From positions 17,838-81,837 of the forward strand of contig JANQLW010000075.1 in the NCBI GenBank assembly GCA_028280405.1: a DNA stretch of 64,000 bases. Reading direction: 5' to 3'. The position numbers and the translations under genes are program-made. Position 1 is the first letter of the stretch. The number at the start of each line of letters is the position of its first letter. The stretch is from Bacteroidales bacterium. Lineage in GTDB: Bacteria > Bacteroidota > Bacteroidia > Bacteroidales > GCA-2711565. Shown one piece after another: positions 62,557 to 64,000 of the stretch. The notes under the pieces are model-generated. The model worked only from the letters and a program-made list of their open reading frames with translations, did no database searches and had not been told where the DNA came from.

Positions 62557-63159
62557 ATGGCTTTCAAAATTTTTATCGGTAGTTTAATTGCTTTTTTTGC
62601 ATTGGTAAACCCAGTACATAAAATTCTTGTAGTAAATACTCTGCAAGGACAATTCACTGATAAAGAACTTCGATTTCTTTCTATAAAGTCCTCTATAACG
62701 GCATTTATTATTCTTATATTTTTTCAGGTACTGGGCGAAATTATTTTCGATTATGTATTTCATATTGATCTTTATGCTTTTCAAATAACCTGTGGAATGG
62801 TATTGGTCTATACCGGATTAACGGGATTACAAAAAGGTGAATTTTTAAAGATTGACAAAAACATCAAATTAGTTGATGTTGCTAATGTTCCGGTTGCAGT
62901 TCCTATGATTGCCGGTCCTGCTACCATTACTGCTGCCGTTACATTTCCTGCAAATTATGGAAGTCTGATTACAAGTCTCTCCATTTTTGTTGCACTGGGA
63001 ATAAACCTGATTTTAATGCTTTATGCAAAAAAGATCGGAAAGGTTTTGATCAAATATAATTTCATGAGTGCACTTATCCGAATAACCGGATTGATCGTTG
63101 CTACTATAGGGCTACAGATGGTTTTAGATGGAATCCGGAATTTTGTTGCCACTTGCTAG
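62557..63159 (+). CDS. MarC-family membrane protein
   Basis: 200 residues, six TM helices. SLIAFFALVNPVHKILVVNT is the first MarC repeat and VANVPVAVPMIAGPATITAA the second, with the conserved NP and GP motifs. It begins one base after the GroES-like stop, so the two form an operon. MarC proteins are integral inner-membrane proteins of unknown transport function; the old 'multiple antibiotic resistance' link is not supported. Confidence 0.9.
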   Translation: MAFKIFIGSLIAFFALVNPVHKILVVNTLQGQFTDKELRFLSIKSSITAFIILIFFQVLGEIIFDYVFHIDLYAFQITCGMVLVYTGLTGLQKGEFLKIDKNIKLVDVANVPVAVPMIAGPATITAAVTFPANYGSLITSLSIFVALGINLILMLYAKKIGKVLIKYNFMSALIRITGLIVATIGLQMVLDGIRNFVATC

Positions 63160-63377
63160 ACTGATTCCGAATTAAGTCATTATATTGAAAAAGTTTAGTT
63201 TTTTAATTATATTTAACTGTGATAAATCCAAATTAAAGTTAAATTACCACCTTGTATTTAGGCTAGAGCCGGAAGCTGACAGAAACGGGATTACTCCAAT
63301 CGCATGGTACATTTAAATTGTGTTCAATGGACTCTTTTTGAGTACTGCTGAATTTGAATAATCGATCATAAATTTTT

Positions 63378-63851
63378 CTAAAATAAAAATCCTCTTTTGC
63401 CTTTCTGGTTGATTTCTTTTATGTAATATGTATGAATTCCATAAATGATTACAAAGAATACAGGTAGTATAAGTGCTATAAAGCTGATGGTCTCAAAATA
63501 TCTGAATGCTTCTGCACTTCCCCTGAAACCTTCTGATTGTCCGAAGCTAAAAGACCAGTTCCCTGCCAATCCATAACTGATGCCCCCCCACAAAAGATTA
63601 AAAAAAACAATCATTTGCAATATTACATTATATGATTTATGATAATTGGAAATAGGTATATACAGTGGTTTTATCCCATACTTTAAAATCAGAGGAAAAG
63701 CAATCAGGCCCATCCATGTACTAAAAGTCCCAAAAGGGAAACTACTGCCTTTAATCAAAGATATGGTCAGAAGTGAAGATTCTGTAACCAGTAAGTAAAT
63801 ACTTCCTATAAATACAAAAAGAAAAAATATCAATAGTAGAATTCGCTTCAT
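63378..63851 (-). CDS. Four-TM membrane protein, unknown function
   Basis: 157 residues. Helices near 3-22 (ILLLIFFLFVFIGSIYLLV), 40-60, 75-98 (VILQMIVFFNLLWGGISYGL) and 122-142 (ISFIALILPVFFVIIYGIHT), with an amphipathic loop (SFSFGQSEGFRGSAEAFRYF). The first helix could be a signal anchor. I do not recognise the family. Downstream 63852-64000 shows only a short minus-strand frame, YTYDDPKQNSLKLTAMGWLP, with a stop upstream of it, which I cannot assign. Confidence 0.65.
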   Translation of the reverse strand: MKRILLLIFFLFVFIGSIYLLVTESSLLTISLIKGSSFPFGTFSTWMGLIAFPLILKYGIKPLYIPISNYHKSYNVILQMIVFFNLLWGGISYGLAGNWSFSFGQSEGFRGSAEAFRYFETISFIALILPVFFVIIYGIHTYYIKEINQKGKRGFLF

Positions 63852-64000
63852 AGTGTAAATTTATGAAGTTTGATCTAAAAAAAAAATATTAACGAATGGG
63901 AAGCCATCCCATAGCCGTCAATTTAAGGGAATTTTGCTTAGGATCATCATAGGTGTAAGCTTTCCTTTCTTTTTTTCTTTTCTACATTTTGAGATCAATA

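Noticed and set aside
63890..64000. Possible transposase end on the minus strand (YTYDDPKQNSLKLTAMGWLP)
   Set aside because: Only about 30 codons are open, with an in-frame TAG before them and no recognisable transposase motif; the window edge prevents a decision.

Overview
The window is AT-rich and reads as a Bacteroidota chromosome, probably of the Cytophagia or a neighbouring class. Supporting signs are a Rho factor with a long Lys/Glu-rich insertion, DUF4293 and DUF3078 proteins, a LruC-domain protein, a type IX secretion-like C-terminal domain, TAnnTTTG-type promoter boxes, and the run mutL / two rhomboids / EEP-family protein. I saw no tRNA, rRNA, CRISPR array, integrase or intact transposase. 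The class-level placement is inference.

Region 1 (1-9140) is an accessory island. Short, mostly unrelated genes are separated by imperfect palindromes of about 130-160 bp. The clearest ones begin near GCTAAC or CCTGTAAC and end in CGTTRGC-like cores, which resembles integron attC sites, but no integrase is present. Its cargo is the end of an XRE regulator, a HepT/MntA-type HEPN-nucleotidyltransferase pair, a small unknown ORF, a PadR regulator with a large FtsX/MacB-type permease, an apolipoprotein N-acyltransferase-like protein, a protein with a possible C-terminal HEPN motif, and a truncated nucleotidyltransferase. A second, smaller island of the same style (25270-27500) carries a YhcG/DUF1016 PDDEXK nuclease and a membrane protein with a DUF1566-like domain.

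Region 2 (9164-31098) mixes housekeeping and cell-envelope genes: a LruC-domain secreted protein with a small lipoprotein, a kinase-less sensor-like membrane protein, a transglutaminase-like protein, an M14 carboxypeptidase, rho, a DUF4293 protein, a YfcE-like phosphodiesterase, a DUF3078 protein, rmuC, rlmB, rplS, trmD, an XRE regulator preceded by regularly spaced palindromes, ndk, and an NrnA-like DHH phosphoesterase. Between 21600 and 23100 there are decayed genes: the tail of an acetyltransferase, and an MscS start joined to a DUF3078 end.

Region 3 (31132-54680) is a minus-strand exopolysaccharide locus of about 23.5 kb. In transcription order it holds a stand-alone response regulator; an initiating sugar transferase fused to a degenerate receiver; a half-length TolC-like protein; a Wzz-type protein with two LysM domains and a degenerate BY-kinase-like end; a flippase; an O-antigen ligase/polymerase-type protein; seven glycosyltransferases including two tandem-duplicate pairs; a hexapeptide acyltransferase; an FkbM methyltransferase; a secreted beta-helix protein; a class I methyltransferase; and two hybrid histidine kinases. 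Signalling genes sit at both ends, which suggests phosphorelay control of polymer synthesis.

Region 4 (54839-63851) is mostly housekeeping: uvrB, an EEP-family membrane protein, two rhomboid proteases, mutL, a small membrane protein, a GroES-like protein, a MarC-family protein and a final unknown membrane protein.
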